This document shows, one piece after another, positions 21,849 to 34,490 of a DNA stretch of 64,000 nt. The DNA is from Notamacropus eugenii (lineage: Eukaryota; Chordata; Mammalia; Diprotodontia; Macropodidae). Within the stretch, counting starts at the first letter, position 1, and every line of letters begins with the position of its first letter. The stretch lies in NCBI RefSeq assembly GCF_028372415.1, contig NC_092874.1:55651865-55715864 (forward strand). The letters run 5' to 3'. The position numbers were made by a program, and so were the translations under genes. Below the pieces are notes generated by a model, which was given only the letters and a program-made list of their open reading frames with translations, ran no database searches and was not told the DNA's origin.

Positions 21849-22628
21849 GTAGCTTATCGTGTGTATACAACATATTTTGGTATTTAATCACCATAATCAT
21901 GTAATTTTTCCCCCCAGGTTGGGGTATATTTTTCTCTCCCTAATGAAGAGCTTAAGCTCTCTGAGAATGGGGACTATGCCTTATGTTTCTCTTGTATCCC
22001 CCATAGCATCTACTAACTATATTCTCTCAGCATATACTAAGCTTATCATAAATTATGTCGACTGGACCCCCAAAAGCCAATGAAATAGGATGAGCTAAAT
22101 CTGAAACCCCACCCACCCCATCTCTAGCTTTGGCTCAGGACTACTGCTGACCTCTTTTGGAAGCAAGTAATAAGGGAGACAACAGTGTGGCAACAACTGA
22201 TTAAAAAGAAGTATGTCACCACCATGGAAGTTCCACATTTGACCTCCAACCTCTGAATTGTGTACTTTATGGACAGACTTTGCTGTCACCTTACTGCAGC
22301 TGCCAGATTCATGAAAGGGGCCCAGAACCAAGACCAAGATGGACTCAAAGTCAGTCAAGGGTCTGGACTCTTTAGACTGGTACTACCTTAGTCTGCATGA
22401 ATAACAGTCTCATCCTTTCCCCAGTGAAAACATCTTCAAGTACTTAGCACAGTGCCTGGCACATAGTAGGTATTTAATGAATATTGATTCATAGTTACTA
22501 ATTTCACAGGGAGAATGTAGCAAGGGAGAAGAAAAGAGGGAAATCATTTGAGCATCACTACTTTAACAACAAAGAGAGATTATGAAATCTTCAAGATTTA
22601 GGAAAAATGAAACTTTTTCTGTTCACAG

Positions 22629-22711
22629 CTTTGTCAAACCATCAAAGACTCCTATTTCTTGTGATATTACATGTTTTTCTGGAACTGAAGATATAGCAAA
22701 GAAAATGGAAG
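22629..22711 (+). CDS. OLAH: OLAH exon: strand carrying the probable catalytic aspartate
   Basis: Acceptor 'ctgttcacag', donor 'gtaatg'. The first base C completes ATC (Ile) with the previous exon. It then reads FVKPSKTPISCDITCFSGTE and DIAKKME, ending with one base of the next codon. Human OLAH has 'VLSCDLTCFVGSEDIAKDME' here as I recall. The aspartate in 'TEDIA' is the likely triad acid by comparison with the family. Frame and splice phases (2 in, 1 out) fit the neighbouring exons. Confidence 0.9.
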
Positions 22712-23214
22712 GTAATGGCTTCTTTTGTATTTAGCTAAATGTTACCTCACAGATCTACCCATGGAGAGAAGTCAACCTGATCTTGTTCAATTTCAATGGT
22801 GAGGATTTAAGATGTATGCAAAATAGGCCTATTGCGTCAATAGGTCTTCAAGTAAATAAAGGGACAAGACACATGTTAACAAAAGACAATTCATGTAAGC
22901 CTACTCTATAGTGAGGAATCTTTTACTTCAGTTGATCTGTCAGTTCATTATGTGGACATTCCCTCTAGTGATATAGGTCATTTTGGGCCATGTACTCCCG
23001 CCCAGACACTGGTGCATGTGCTCAAATAAATTTGCCATATCATCTACCTGACATCCTAGAGGGGGATGGTTCTTGCATTCCCCTAATTAGCATTGCAAGG
23101 ATACCAGAAGAGCACTCCAGCTGCCCAGAGAGATCTTAGAGTAATAGTATATGGGAGTAAGAAATGCCTTTGGGGGTATTGCTAAACTTCTATATGGTTT
23201 TATTTGTTTCTTAG
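22712..23214 (+). other. OLAH: OLAH last intron
   Basis: 503-bp GT-AG intron ending in 'tatttgtttcttag'. No repeat or second exon is recognised in it. Confidence 0.7.
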
Positions 23215-23351
23215 ACTGGCAGGACCTAACCAGTGAGAGTGTTGAGACTCACAAGATTCCTGGAAATCACTTTTATCTCACTGACATTTCCAATGAGGCT
23301 TTCCTCATAAACTACATAACCAGATGCCTTGAAATATCATACATTGCTTAA
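23215..23351 (+). CDS. OLAH: OLAH terminal coding exon with catalytic histidine
   Basis: Follows 'gtttcttag'. The first two bases complete GAC (Asp). It then reads WQDLTSESVETHKIPGNHFY, then LTDISNEAFLINYITRCLEI, ending SYIA and a TAA at 23349-23351. The histidine at 23268-23270 in 'PGNHFYL' aligns with the catalytic histidine of human 'PGGHFYL'. The protein is slightly shorter at the C-terminus than human (which ends VSSISNF). The five exons together code about 208 residues of the roughly 265 expected. With all splice sites and triad positions intact, the gene looks functional. Confidence 0.92.
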
Positions 23352-24679
23352 GGTTCAGAGTTTTGATTGCTGGTAGTGGGTAAATTACACATCCTTTCCA
23401 TAGTAATCTAAGGCCATCAAAGTCATTGTATATTTTTAGTACATTGTCATTTATCAACGGACTAAACACTATACTTAAAAAAAACACCTATCAGGGTGAC
23501 TTGTTAAATCTAAATACCCTTCTTGCCATATGCCATAAGAAACCTGGACCCTTCTAAACCAATAAATAAGGTACTTGACAGTCAAACTATGCTGCTTCTC
23601 TACATTGGGATCATTCAAGCTTTCATTCCTCTCATTTATAGGTTTATCCCAATTGATAAAACATGAGTGTGTTTTTCCTACAATTTTACTAGTGGAAATG
23701 ATGTTGAAGAAATAATTGAGATTAAATTATTCTTGTTTCCATGAATACACAAATTCACAAAGCATTTGTGATTTTATCCTTGTGAGGAATTCTTGGTATG
23801 AGAATGTTCTCCACCAACAGATCAAAACAGTTCATGTCTAAGGCCCAGAGACTGTTCTGAAGCACATAGTAGTTAAGAGGTTTGCCTATGGTCACACAGC
23901 TAGAAATGAAAACCCAGATCTTCTTACTTTGAAGTCCAATACTACCTATACCACACCAGGCTACTTTTAACATATTCAGGATCTACTTTCCTATAGCCTT
24001 TTCCTTCTTTTACAATGGAGCAGGGTAAAACTGAGAATATTTATGGTCAAGTGTTTTACTTAAGTAGGATGCAGCCTTTAGCATAGAAATTATAAAAATT
24101 CTTTATTAAATTAAACTGAAATGTTGATTTGCTTATTAGAGGAAGATTTATAATAATTTAATCAGAATTTTTTTTGAAAAGAATTGCTATTATATTCACC
24201 GGAATAATTTAAAACTGATAAAAATATAAATAAAATCAGTCCAATTTTTATTATTTCTACTTCCAAGTATTGTACAATTATGTCACAAAACTCATTGTAA
24301 TGCTTTTTGGCTTTGAATCTGAACTTGGTTTTGAGTTTTAGTGCTATGGGATAAAATAAACTAAAAATTATGTGGAATTTCAAGTGTATGTTATCCTTCA
24401 ACCATAATAATTATATTGTCTGGAGAACTTCCCTCTGTAATAGGGCCCATACAAAGGTAACTTGGACTACCAACTATGTCTTTCACCCAATATCTTGTAA
24501 TCAGTATATGCCATAATAATGGAAGAATTATCATATAGCGGATGCTGTGGAAAAAATTCCTTGATGGACCCTGTCTTCTACTTGATCAAATAAATTCTTA
24601 TGTCATTGAATTTCAATCCCTTCAAGGATACTAGACAGGCAGACCTAGAGTAAAGGTTCTTCTTGCTCTTCTTTTTAAA

Positions 24680-25150
24680 AATAATAATCTTTTTTCTCCA
24701 CAATTACATGTACAGACAATTTTTTACATTCATTAAAAAATTTTTTTGAGTTCCAAATTATTTCTCTCCTTGCTTCACCTCCTCCCTCCCTGAGATATGA
24801 AGCAATTTGATACAAGTTATACATGTTCAATCTTGCAAAACATATTACCATTTTAGCCATGTGAAAGAAGACACAGACCCAAAGGGGGAAAGAACCCATG
24901 AGAAAAAATACAGAAAGTGAAAAGTAGTCTGCTTTGGTCTGCATTCACACTCCATCAGTTCTTTCTCTGGAGGTTGAGAGCATTTTTCATCCTGAGTCTT
25001 TTGGAATTGTCTTGGATTGTTATATTGCTGCAAATAGCTGTCATTCATAGTTGATCCTCATACAAAATTGCTGTTACTATGTACAATGTTCTAGCTCTGT
25101 TCACTTCACTTTGTATCATACAAGTCTTTCCAGGTTTTTCTGAAATCAGC
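24680..25150 (-). mobile_element. L1 3' UTR, antisense
   Basis: Same block order as the antisense L1 at 1462: 'gagttccaaattatttctc', 'gatatgaagcaatttgata', 'tggtctgcattcacactcc', 'tctttctctggaggttgaga', 'gtctttccaggtttttctga'. No ORF2 part remains. Confidence 0.75.
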
Positions 25151-25151
25151 C

Positions 25152-25372
25152 TAGAGCAAGAGTTCTTAATCTTTTTTTAAATACACTTTGGACTCCTTCA
25201 ATAATTTGGGTTAAGCCTCAGAGCAATGCATTTAATGCATAAAATAAAATATGTAATATTACAAAGGCAACTAATTATACCAACATTCAGTTTATAAAAT
25301 GCAATACATATTATTACTCTGTGTATGCCTTTAAATCAAGCTCATGCACCCCAAGTTAAAAATCCCTGCCAC
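25152..25372. mobile_element. Old non-autonomous DNA-transposon-like repeat
   Basis: Begins 'gagttcttaatctttttt' and ends 'aagttaaaaatccctg', which are roughly inverted. The interior has 'aatgcataaaataaaatatg' and 'attacaaaggcaacta'. Related copies: 37297-37505, 49884-50075 and 57100-57225. The class (perhaps hAT) is inferred from the inverted ends. Confidence 0.5.
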
Positions 25373-25734
25373 AGAGGATCTTGGGAGGCCTGATTGCTGC
25401 TCATCATAGAATTTTTGAATGGAAAGACACCTCTGTGGTCATCTAGTCCAATATCTGCAGACCAGATAAGCATGAAGCTATTTTCTCATTTTTGCCCAGT
25501 CTTCACACAAACCAATCTTTTATTTTTTCTTTTAAAAAGCCACAAATTTCTGTATAGTTAAAGAAAGTAAAAATTTATTTAAGTTTCTTCTGCACACTAC
25601 AGTTCAATATTTCAACCCATATTAAGGAGTGTGGTGAAATAAGAAGAGTTAATATTACTTTTCCCCTTAAATGTTAATTTATTTTACATTATAAAGAAGT
25701 TTCATAATGAAAAAGAATTCCAGCAAGCATTATT

Positions 25735-25808
25735 CTAGATCCCATATTTTTCTATCAGCTCTTTTGCTTTGGAAATATAGGCACTCATGGCATCTTCCTT
25801 TGAGACAC
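25735..25808 (-). CDS. ACBD7: ACBD7 exon 4 (terminal)
   Basis: On the minus strand the acceptor is 'ccttttcag'. The first two bases complete a glycine codon (G|GT), then VSKEDAMSAYISKAKELIEK, ending YGI and TAG at 25737-25735. This is the last helix of an acyl-CoA-binding domain. 'AYISKAKELIEKYGI' matches human ACBD7, and the tyrosine is one of the conserved ligand-contact positions in ACBP. Confidence 0.95.
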
Positions 25809-25895
25809 CTGAAAAGGAAAGAAACAGATTACCTTTGCTAATCTTCTGATATACCAAAGAAGAGGTATATGTTTCCCGTTTTAACAATTAAACAC

Positions 25896-25958
25896 CTTTT
25901 TGGAGGTTCCATGCTTCCCACTTGGCTTTGCCCTTTAAATCTAGCATTCCTGGACACT
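25896..25958 (-). CDS. ACBD7: ACBD7 exon 3 (63 nt, ligand-binding core)
   Basis: Bounded by acceptor 'cttttggcag' and donor 'gtgttt' on the minus strand. The length is 63 nt, the usual size of this ACBP exon. Starting in phase 1, it completes GAG (Glu) and reads [20 protein letters not shown]. 'KGKAKWEAW' is the acyl-CoA-binding signature, with the lysine that contacts the nucleotide. Human has Ala where this has Glu at the split codon (I-A-C-P versus I-E-C-P). Confidence 0.95.
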
Positions 25959-26068
25959 CTGCCAAAAGAAACACATATTTTTTTCAGTTTACATTTTTAT
26001 TAGTGGCATCATAACTGTTATTCAAAATCCCAAACATTGCCCAATTAAGAAATGTATAGATACCATAC

Positions 26069-26186
26069 CAATATCAATGTCTCCAACAATTGATTGTTTG
26101 TAGAGTCCATAGAGTTCTTTGAGTTCTTCATCATTTGGCCTGGTTTTTAGTTTCCTGACACTTTCAGCAGCATTATGAAATTCATT
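26069..26186 (-). CDS. ACBD7: ACBD7 exon 2
   Basis: Acceptor 'cattttcag', donor 'gtatgg' on the minus strand. The exon is 118 nt and phase 0 at its start. It reads [20 protein letters not shown], then [19 protein letters not shown] plus one base. It forms helices 1 and 2 of the acyl-CoA-binding bundle. The 'YGLYKQ.IVGD' motif carries the tyrosine and lysine that bind the CoA part. The ATG at 26225 upstream of the acceptor is intronic and not a start; the true start is in exon 1 at 36640. Confidence 0.95.
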
Positions 26187-28035
26187 CTGAAAATGGAGGG
26201 GAAAGAAAGTCACCCAGTGGTACACTTTCTGCCTTTAGGCAGAGCATAGAATTGTTTGTATGAGCCTACTGAAAAGCAGGTAGGAGACTTTGGACTCAAG
26301 GAAAATGGATCCAAACACTTAACTGGCTCGTTAATTAAACTCTAACATATCTATGTTAAGGAAATAGTCTGTCTAATTTCTACTTGATTATATAACTGTT
26401 CCTATCTGTTTTGCAAACCTTAAAATGACATATAAAACACATTATTATTATCATTATTCCTTATACGGATAGAAAAATGAAGAGATGAGTGATTCAAAGC
26501 CCTTCTGCTGTTAAAGGCTGGGCTAAATTAAGGAAAACTGTAACGTCCAAGGAAACCTAGTTATAGGCATTGTTCTTCCTTTCTCATCTGTCTATCCCTC
26601 CGATTACCACCCTCCACTTTGGAGTCAATTGTCTTGCATTGTTGTCTCCTTTCCCCCAGCCTCTTTCTAGTTTCCCTTTCTGTATGATTTCCCCTTAGAA
26701 TGTGAGCTTCCTGGAGGTAGAATCTGGCTTGTTGGCTTGTCTTCACATCCCCAGCACTTTGTACTGTACATTAACAGAACTGTGCACGGTAACTGGAACA
26801 TAGTGAATGAGTGCATGCACTGATTGGGAATTGGGGGACTCTTGGTCTTGAAATCTGACTCTAAAAGTAACTAGTGGGCTTATTATTTGGCTTCTCTGAT
26901 CCTTCACTTCCTCATTTGTAAAAGAAGGACACTTGCAATACAAGCTTCTTATAAGGAAAGCACTTTGCAAACTTTAAAGCACATATAAATGATAATAATA
27001 ATTTATTATATAATATATAATTATTGTCCAGATAATTTTTCCCCTCTTTATTTCCTTTACAAAAGGAAATTAAGTATCTTTTACATGTTTATGGGTTAGA
27101 TATGCATTATTGGTAAAATATATTCTTTCACAAAGACAGGGATGGAATGAAATTATTTTCATTAGGTTCATTTTTATTTATAACTGATTGTTCCAAACCT
27201 TCATCTTCTATGTCCCATTATCTCCTTAAAAGTAAATGCTGGTGACCTCATTTGAAAGTTTGTTTTATTAAAAAAAAATTGAGAAATATTTGAATTCTCT
27301 TTACTGTAGTCTTAAAAGCAAGGAACAAGGAAAAAGGGGAGACTATTCAACACAAAATTGCAGCACCTCATTGTAATCAGCCTCTCTTTGTAAATAATGA
27401 GAATATGCTAGAATACAAAACTTTGACAAATGTTATAAGTGGAAAAACTATTATAACATCTAAAACTAGTAAAACTTCCCATAATTAAATTAGCAAAATT
27501 TTGGGAATGTCACCAAAGCAGTCCCTATGGGAAAATTCATATCTCTAAACCCTTTCATTGATAAAAAGAGATGGAACAGATCAACAAATTTGGAACCCAA
27601 CAAAAAATACTGGAAAGCCAAAAATTAAAGAAACAGTATTTTGACTTTATTGCTATCTGCAACATTTAACAAGGTGCCTGGCACATAGTGAATGCTTAAT
27701 AAATGCTTATAGACTGATACTCTAATGTATATTCTAACCCTTCAGATTCATTTTAATAAGCATTGGCAAAACTGGAAATCATTCTGCTAAATCTTCAGCC
27801 ACAGGACGTATAGAAGGCATCAGCTAAGGCTGAAGCCAGGAGTAATATACAAAACAGTTCACGTCTCAACTAAGCAAAGGACTAGCTCAGATGTGGAGCA
27901 TCAGAGAAGAAACCCACAGGAGCAAATATAGTTCAACTGAGATGTTTACCAAGTTCAAAACGTATAATCAGGTACTAAAGAGAAAAAAGTCTCCTGAGGA
28001 TTTCTTGATGTCAGATTTTATTTTAAGATCATGTA

Positions 28036-28165
28036 ATCAATGGTGGGTCAAACTACTTACAGGTCACATGTGGCCCCCTAGATCCTCAAGTACAGCCCTC
28101 TCACTGAATCCACTGGATTCAGATGCCACATGTGGCCTCGAGGCTGAAGGGTCCCCAATCCTGAT
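28036..28165. mobile_element. hAT-like non-autonomous element (short)
   Basis: 'ggtcacatgtggcccc' near the left and 'gccacatgtggcctcgaggc' near the right, with 'gggtccccaatcctg' at the end, are words typical of a marsupial hAT-like repeat. The boundary positions and class are inferred. Confidence 0.45.
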
Positions 28166-29439
28166 CTAATTAATTCTTCAAGTCTAGGTTTTTTCCATAG
28201 TCTAAATTCTAACTGTTGGCTTGTCTATCTTCACAAGGCAAAACTCTCAGTCACTCTAGTTTAGCCTTTTGGAAATCCCTCAAACACTATACTCGCTTTT
28301 TTTTCCCTCCAACAAATTGCAGGATTGAGGAAAGGAGTAAGCAGGTTTTAGGCACACCTCCCACTACTGACTGTTTTGTTTCATTGAGAAAACAGTATAA
28401 AAAAATTTTTGTAGTGGTCGCCAGCCTCTCATTCACTTGGAAATCGATGCACAAGAGTTCTTCATGAGCCAAGAAGTATTACTTCCCCATCAACCCCAGT
28501 TTAGATCCTATTTGGGGGTAGGAGTGAGTCTAATAAGTAATTTCTACAATTTCTTCAGAACAGAGAATTCTGTTCTGAAAACTACCTCAACAAATGCAAA
28601 CCAGCAACTGCTTTCCTTTTTATAGTCTTTAGAGAATTTCCTTCAGAATACTGACTGAGTTGCCCCAGAGTCAACACCTAGATTTTTGCCAAAGACTAGA
28701 TTCGAATTCAAATCCTTCTGATTCCAATGCTATTCCCTATCCACTCTGCCATGCAGACTCTCCTGAATAATAATACTGCTGTTACATCACAATGATTAGG
28801 AATAATCTTATGATTTTCAATTCCAAATAGTATCTAAGAATTGGCTGTCCTAGGCTTCTCCATCTGTCTTTTGAAATTTATATGAAACCAATGTTATGTC
28901 TAAATGATATTTACAATCATCACATATTAATAATGGTTTCTTATCTATTTTTCTCCTGGTAGAGTCCATAAATCAAATCTTAACAGCATATTAAAATAAT
29001 TGGTGTTATTATTCTATTAAAGGTTGAATTCCCATGACTCACCGGGATGTGAAGGTGATACTGAGTTCTTACAATCTATGCCCAGAAGAATGCAAGTTAT
29101 AACAGATCCTACAAAACTGGAAAGGCAGCAAGAACAGGCCTGATAATAGACCATATGTGTGTTGTCACAGAGTCACAGACTCTTAGAGTTGACTGGTCAC
29201 CTAGGCCAACCCATACTTTTATAGGAATCTTCTTTACAATTTATTCCAATGTGTGGTCATCCAGCCTTTGCTTGAATTTCTCTGGTAAGGAAGAACCAAC
29301 TATCTCCTGAATCAACCAATTTTACTTTTGAATAACACTTGCAGCAGGTCCTTCCTTATAAGATGCCTAAATTAACCTATCTGCAACCCATCATTCCTAG
29401 CTGTGCCTTCTGGAGCCAAGATAAAGAAGTTTGACGGTT

Positions 29440-29725
29440 GTAATAATGACAATATAAATAATGGCATGTATACGGTGCTTTAAAGTTTGCAAAATGCTCT
29501 TGATGAATGATAAAAAAGCACTTATTAAGTACTTACTGTATATAAAGCATGACCAGGGGAGGTAGGTATATTATTATTTCCATTTACTAAATGAGGAAAC
29601 TGAGGCAGACAGGGGTTAGGTAATGTGTCCAGGGTCTAACAGCTAGTAAGTATCTGAAGCAAGATTTGAACTCTGATCTTCCTGACTCCAGGCCCAGCAC
29701 TCTATCTATCATGTCCACTTCTATC
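29440..29725 (-). mobile_element. CORE-SINE, antisense
   Basis: 'aatgaggaaactgaggcag' and 'cctgactccaggcccagcac' followed by 'tctatctatcatgtcc' are the reverse CORE and tRNA-like head. The element starts with the degraded tail near 'ctttaaagtttgcaaaatg'. Confidence 0.75.
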
Positions 29726-31029
29726 CTCAAATCTTTTCTTCTCCAAATACACTTTCCTATTTCCTTCAAGGAATCCTTGCATAGCATGGTAAAAAGCAAG
29801 CAAGGTCACATGGGATTTAAACACAGGACCACACATATCCAAAGTTAGACTCAGACCCTTACACCAGCGTGGCTACTACTTATTTCCAAGAACCAACCTA
29901 GGCTAAATTGGAGGGGTTCGGTTAGGGTCTATTCTAGCAGCACTAATGACCTGCTGGTCTGTCTCAAAGATGCTGAAGACTCCAATATATTCAGCTCTAA
30001 GCAAAAAACCCTTAGTGAACACTGGACTGCTTACAGTATTTTTAGCATGCCCTTGAGTCTGGTAACTGGCTCAGGAGAAATTAATTAAAAGATAAATGTA
30101 ATCTGTGAGCAAATTAATGGCACTTTTATTCTTTGTTTTGCCATGAAGCCCCTTATGAGCTAATATTCATCTTCTATGGGAAGAACCTCTAGAGTCCAGA
30201 CAAAGCCATGAGAATGGATTCAACAAATTTATAATATCAGAATGGGATGAGTCAGACTTCCTCCCAATTTCTTATCTCCCTCCTTAGCTCACTCAGTGGA
30301 CTGGAATCCTCAAGGATGCTATAGTATAAACCTAGAAAAGGAATTAACAGTTAACAATTTGCTGCCTCACCAGTCACTGTCCTAAAACCCCAGGAAAATA
30401 GAGGAAACTGTTTAAACATTACTGATACATGTCAGAGACGGATCTTTCCTTATATTAAAAAGAAAGAAGCTGGGAAGCCATATTTATTGCTGTCTCCTTA
30501 CCCCCCAGCTAAAGCATCATTTAAATTAAAGCTAAAATCATATTTGGCAAACAATCCCTCAGCATTCAAATGGATAAATGATTCCATTAAGCAACTAAAT
30601 TCATCCATGAACTTTGGGATACATTTGGTAGCTAACTTCTTCTAACAAGCCCATCAAGTTACAGCTCAACTCTTAAAAAGTTTGTCTCAATTTCCTCACT
30701 TACAAAATGAGGATAATAACCTCCCACGGCTATTGTGAAGGTAAAATGAGATAATATGCATAAAACTGCTTTGCAAGCCTTAAAATGCTACATAAATGCT
30801 ATTATTATATTACTCAAAACCAGATGTTCTATAGGGCCATACAGAGATTCTTTTATGACCAACAGAGCTTATTGCCTGTGATACTTGCCTTTACAGTTTG
30901 TCAGACCAAAACTGCATCTTTCCTATTCTATGAGGCAGAACTCAGAGGTTTTATCCAAGTACGTATACAAATACATATGCATAGATTCATAAGTTCATTG
31001 AGTTAGAGCTGGAAGAGGATATTGAAGAT

Positions 31030-31430
31030 ATCTTTATATAGTGCATTAAGGTTTACAAAGCTCTTTATAAGTATTCTTATTTTATTCTCATAAGGAGCCT
31101 GGGAGGTGGGTGCTGGGATTATTTTCATTCCAGAGTTGAGGAAACTGAGGCAGACAAAGGTAAAATGACTTGCTCAGGGCAATAAAGCTAATCAGTGTCT
31201 GAAGACAGATTTGAATTCATGTTTTCCTTACTCCAGGTCCATCTTTTTATACACTGTGCCACCTACTTTGGAGGGCACTGAATTCAACCCGCTCATTTTG
31301 CACATGAGGAAATTGAAGCACAGAGATTAGGTGACTTGCCCAGGGTCACACAGCTAGTAAGTGTTTAAGGCAAGGTTTGAATTCAGGCTGTCACAACTCC
31401 AAGTCCAGCACCTTCTCTATTGTTTTACCT
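31030..31430 (-). mobile_element. Two adjacent antisense CORE-SINE/MIR copies
   Basis: The first copy covers 31030-31265 ('gaggaaactgaggcagacaa', 'ttactccaggtccat'). The second covers 31266-31430 ('catgaggaaattgaagcaca', 'gtcacacagctagtaagtg', 'aactccaagtccagcacc'). They are two separate insertions in the same direction. Confidence 0.8.
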
Positions 31431-33289
31431 TACCACAAACTTCTTTTAAAGAAAAATGTTGACTCGATCCACAAGTACCTTTTGTGGCCTGGGTGTGAGC
31501 CAGCCCTTGTCTGAGTAAAAATTACAAGTCAGCTTCTTGATCCTTCACAATAGGAACTAGCACTTCTGTCTTCCATACATTTAAGATCAAGAGTACAAGG
31601 GATAATTTTTTAATTAACAGCTCAGTATCTGGGCACTTTAATGCAGTTTTCCAAAGACTGTATCTTCCTCTCCAAACTGGAAGTTCAGTGGCCACTCACA
31701 GTCTGATCCCAAAACTGATCAGCAAAGGTTATTGACCTGGATAAGCCAATTTGACCCTACTCTGGCAGTTTGATGGCTTTCTTTTAACTCCACTGCAGCC
31801 AGAATTTTCTATCTCAGGTGACCAACCAGCTCCAGCATCCCCCAGTTGTGGAGAAGGCAGATACGTACCACCACACCTGGCCAATTGGGTCCTTCTCAAA
31901 GAATTCAGCTATGAATTGGTCAGTGGCAATCTAATCCTTGCCAAAGGCTTGAATGAGAAATTCAAACATTTGAAAGAGCCATTCTAATAAACACATCATT
32001 CATTTCTTTAACTTCTACAAACATCATCAGAAACGGATGGCTTTAGAACAGGTTATCTTCGTGTCCTATAGAAATGACTTCACTGATATTCTGGGTTATA
32101 CTCCAAAAAAGGTAAAGTGCTTATCCATAATATTGATACAAGAACATGTAAGCAATATTTTTGTATCTTCTATAGAAGTGTGCTTGGAGGTGATTGTCTA
32201 TTACATTATCTAATGCCACCATATAAGAATATTCTTCTTTGAATCCAGTTACAAGAAAAAGTTTATTTCTGATAAAAGAAAACTTGCCAGTTTGTCTGTA
32301 ATCAAGAATGATAAAATACAACAAATTCCCATCTTCAGATTAACTGCCAGGAAATTCAAAGCTAAATTCAGCCCTCAACTGTAGTAGTTAACTTATTTTA
32401 AGTGCCAAATAAAAACTGCCCTTTTTGATTGTTTATTTTTCCTATATTGATTTTTAAGAGTCTTTTTGTGAAGTGCATAATGCAGTATGTAGTGACAAGT
32501 GAATACATTTTTAAAAATATCGTACAGTAAATATGATTATTCAGTCTACAGACAGTTCCTTTTTTCTTTCCCTCGGCTTCATCTCTTCTCACGCTTGTTT
32601 TCTGTCTGCAGAGCTCTCTCAATTAACAGGAAAGAGGCACTCCAAAACTGCAGACAGTTCCTAATTTACCAACAGCTTGTCTTCTGAAAGTGGGTAAATC
32701 ACTTGTTTGGGACCTTAGCCACACTTCCCCGGTGAAATACAATGTAAGTGGGGCTTATCTTTGCCCATGTAACTGAAAATGTCAAAGACCATCTACTGAG
32801 TTGTAGTAGGGTTGCCACCTGAATTAATGGAGAGAATACATGTCCAGACAAAATCACTTAATAAGTGGTAATTGACTTGTTGATAACTTGTTCTGGGCTA
32901 AGTGATTGTGGAGGAATACACCCTTGGGCTCTTTCCTTATAAAATTATGAAATCCTTGAAATGCTGAAACATGAATAATTGGAATTATACAACGTTATGC
33001 ATTTTTATGTCTTAAAAGGGCTTTTAATTCTCATTGTTTCTATAGGGACTCAGTACACCAAAACTTGTCTGCCTGCAAGAAAGGAGTCTTCCTTCCCAAC
33101 CTCTGCAACAACCATGAGCTACAGGGGGAGAAATTATTTCTATGGAGAAGAATCTCTTGCCATGTGATGTAAGTTAGGGAATACCTAGATATTTCAAAGA
33201 GCCATAATTTTGTTGGTATAAGTACACCTGGCACCAATGCCAATTTCAAGCACTGATCTTTAAAATTGTTGTAACCAAAAAATCATCTT

Positions 33290-34490
33290 TCCAAAGGCTG
33301 GGAAATAAAGTTAGTAGGGATAGTAAAATATTAGATGATGGAGTCAGGATCCAAAAAGATCTTAACAGGTTAGAATAGTAGGCTAGATGTAAGAAGAAAT
33401 TTAATAAGGATAAATGTAGTCTTACATCTGAGTAAATGAAGATTAATTTGAAGTACTATAGTATAGTAGAGTGATTCTGGATTTGGAGTTGGAGAACCTG
33501 AATTTAAATCCCAGCTCTGCCACTTACTACCTTTGTGACCTTAGACAAGTGACCTCTCTAGGCCTCAGTTTCCTTATATCAAAATATGGAGAGAGGGGAG
33601 GCTGAGGTTTCCGAGGTTACTTTCATGAACATCATATATATATATCTATATGAGTCTATCTATAAGATGACAGAGATGTGATTAGAGGGTGTTTACATGA
33701 TAATTTTGTGGTATATGTGAAAAGAGTAACAAGCTACGCATAGTAGTTTTGCAGTTTCATGTATAATCATTTTTTTTGTACTACATTATGGAAATGCTTA
33801 TTTTATTCCATAAATTAAAAAGAAAAATTGAAAAAAAATTAAAAATGAAATTAAGTTTAAAAATTTTTAAAAATGAAAATGATCTGGGGGTCTTAGAGGA
33901 TTGCAATCTCAATATAAGCCAACAGTGGCAATGACTGGCTGCATTAGGTTGGAAGTATAATGTCTAGGACTAGGGAGGCCAGGATTCTACTCTACTCTAC
34001 TCTAATTGAAACATATGTGGGATATTGTGTTCAATTCTGGACACCATGTTTTAAGAAGCTGCAGAAATATACAGAGGAGGGAGACCAGAGTCATGAAAGG
34101 CCTTGAGATTATTTCATATGAGCAACACTGAAGGAACTAGGGGTGTTTAGCCAGAAGGAGAGAAGATTTAGGAAGAATGTGGTAGCTAACTTCAAATACA
34201 GTATTTGAAAGGTTGCCACGTGAAAAAGGTATCTGACTTAATCTTGTTGGCTACAGAAGAAACTAGGAACAATGCGTGGAAGTTGAAAAAAAAGAGCAAA
34301 TTTAGGCTTTCTGTAAGGAAAACTGCTTAACACTTTGAACTATCCAAAAGTGGGGATAGTGAGGTCTCCTTGGAGGTTTTCAAAGGAATTTCTTGTCAGG
34401 CATGTTGTAGAGAGGAGTCTTGTTCAGATATGGGTCAAAATAGATGGCCTCTAAAAGTTCTTCCCACTGGGACTTTCTGATGGGGGAAGT
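33290..34490 (+). mobile_element. CR1/L3-type LINE, sense, interrupted by a MIR
   Basis: Degraded CR1-like ORF2 end: 'gtcaggatccaaaaagatct', 'aataaggataaatgtagtct', then after a break 'ctgggggtcttagaggattg', 'tgtgttcaattctggacacc', 'ggaactaggggtgtttagcc', 'ggtctccttggaggttttca'. A sense MIR-type SINE (33451-33585) and AT-rich sequence lie in between. It is very old and heavily broken. Confidence 0.65.

Larger units (their letters stand above)
20284..22628 (+). other. OLAH: OLAH intron with GA microsatellite, tandem duplication, SINE and L2 fragments
   Basis: GT-AG intron of 2.3 kb. It holds a GA-rich tract (20296-20404), an antisense MIR-type SINE (20540-20735), another at about 21130-21255, a 124-bp tandem duplication (21601-21848), an L2-like sense 3' end (21920-22030) and another at 22420-22490 ('gtgcctggcacatagtaggt'). 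22090-22380 is unassigned. Confidence 0.65.
23352..25734. other. Interval between convergent OLAH and ACBD7
   Basis: No gene seen. It should hold the OLAH 3' UTR, with a possible poly(A) signal AATAAA at 23561-23566, and the ACBD7 3' UTR on the other strand. Repeats: an antisense MIR-type SINE at 23850-23965, an L1 3' UTR (24680-25150), a DNA-transposon fragment (25152-25372), and an antisense MIR-like piece at 25400-25460 ('ggtcatctagtccaatatct'). Confidence 0.55.

Noticed and set aside
14593-23351. OLAH as a pseudogene
   Set aside because: Five exons keep compatible phases, GT-AG sites, an open frame and the Ser and His of the triad. Missing 5' exons are more simply outside the window.
26022-26225. 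ATG at 26225 as an alternative ACBD7 start
   Set aside because: It lies upstream of a good acceptor and reads through intron sequence; the four-codon exon at 36629-36640 gives the expected N-terminus and length.
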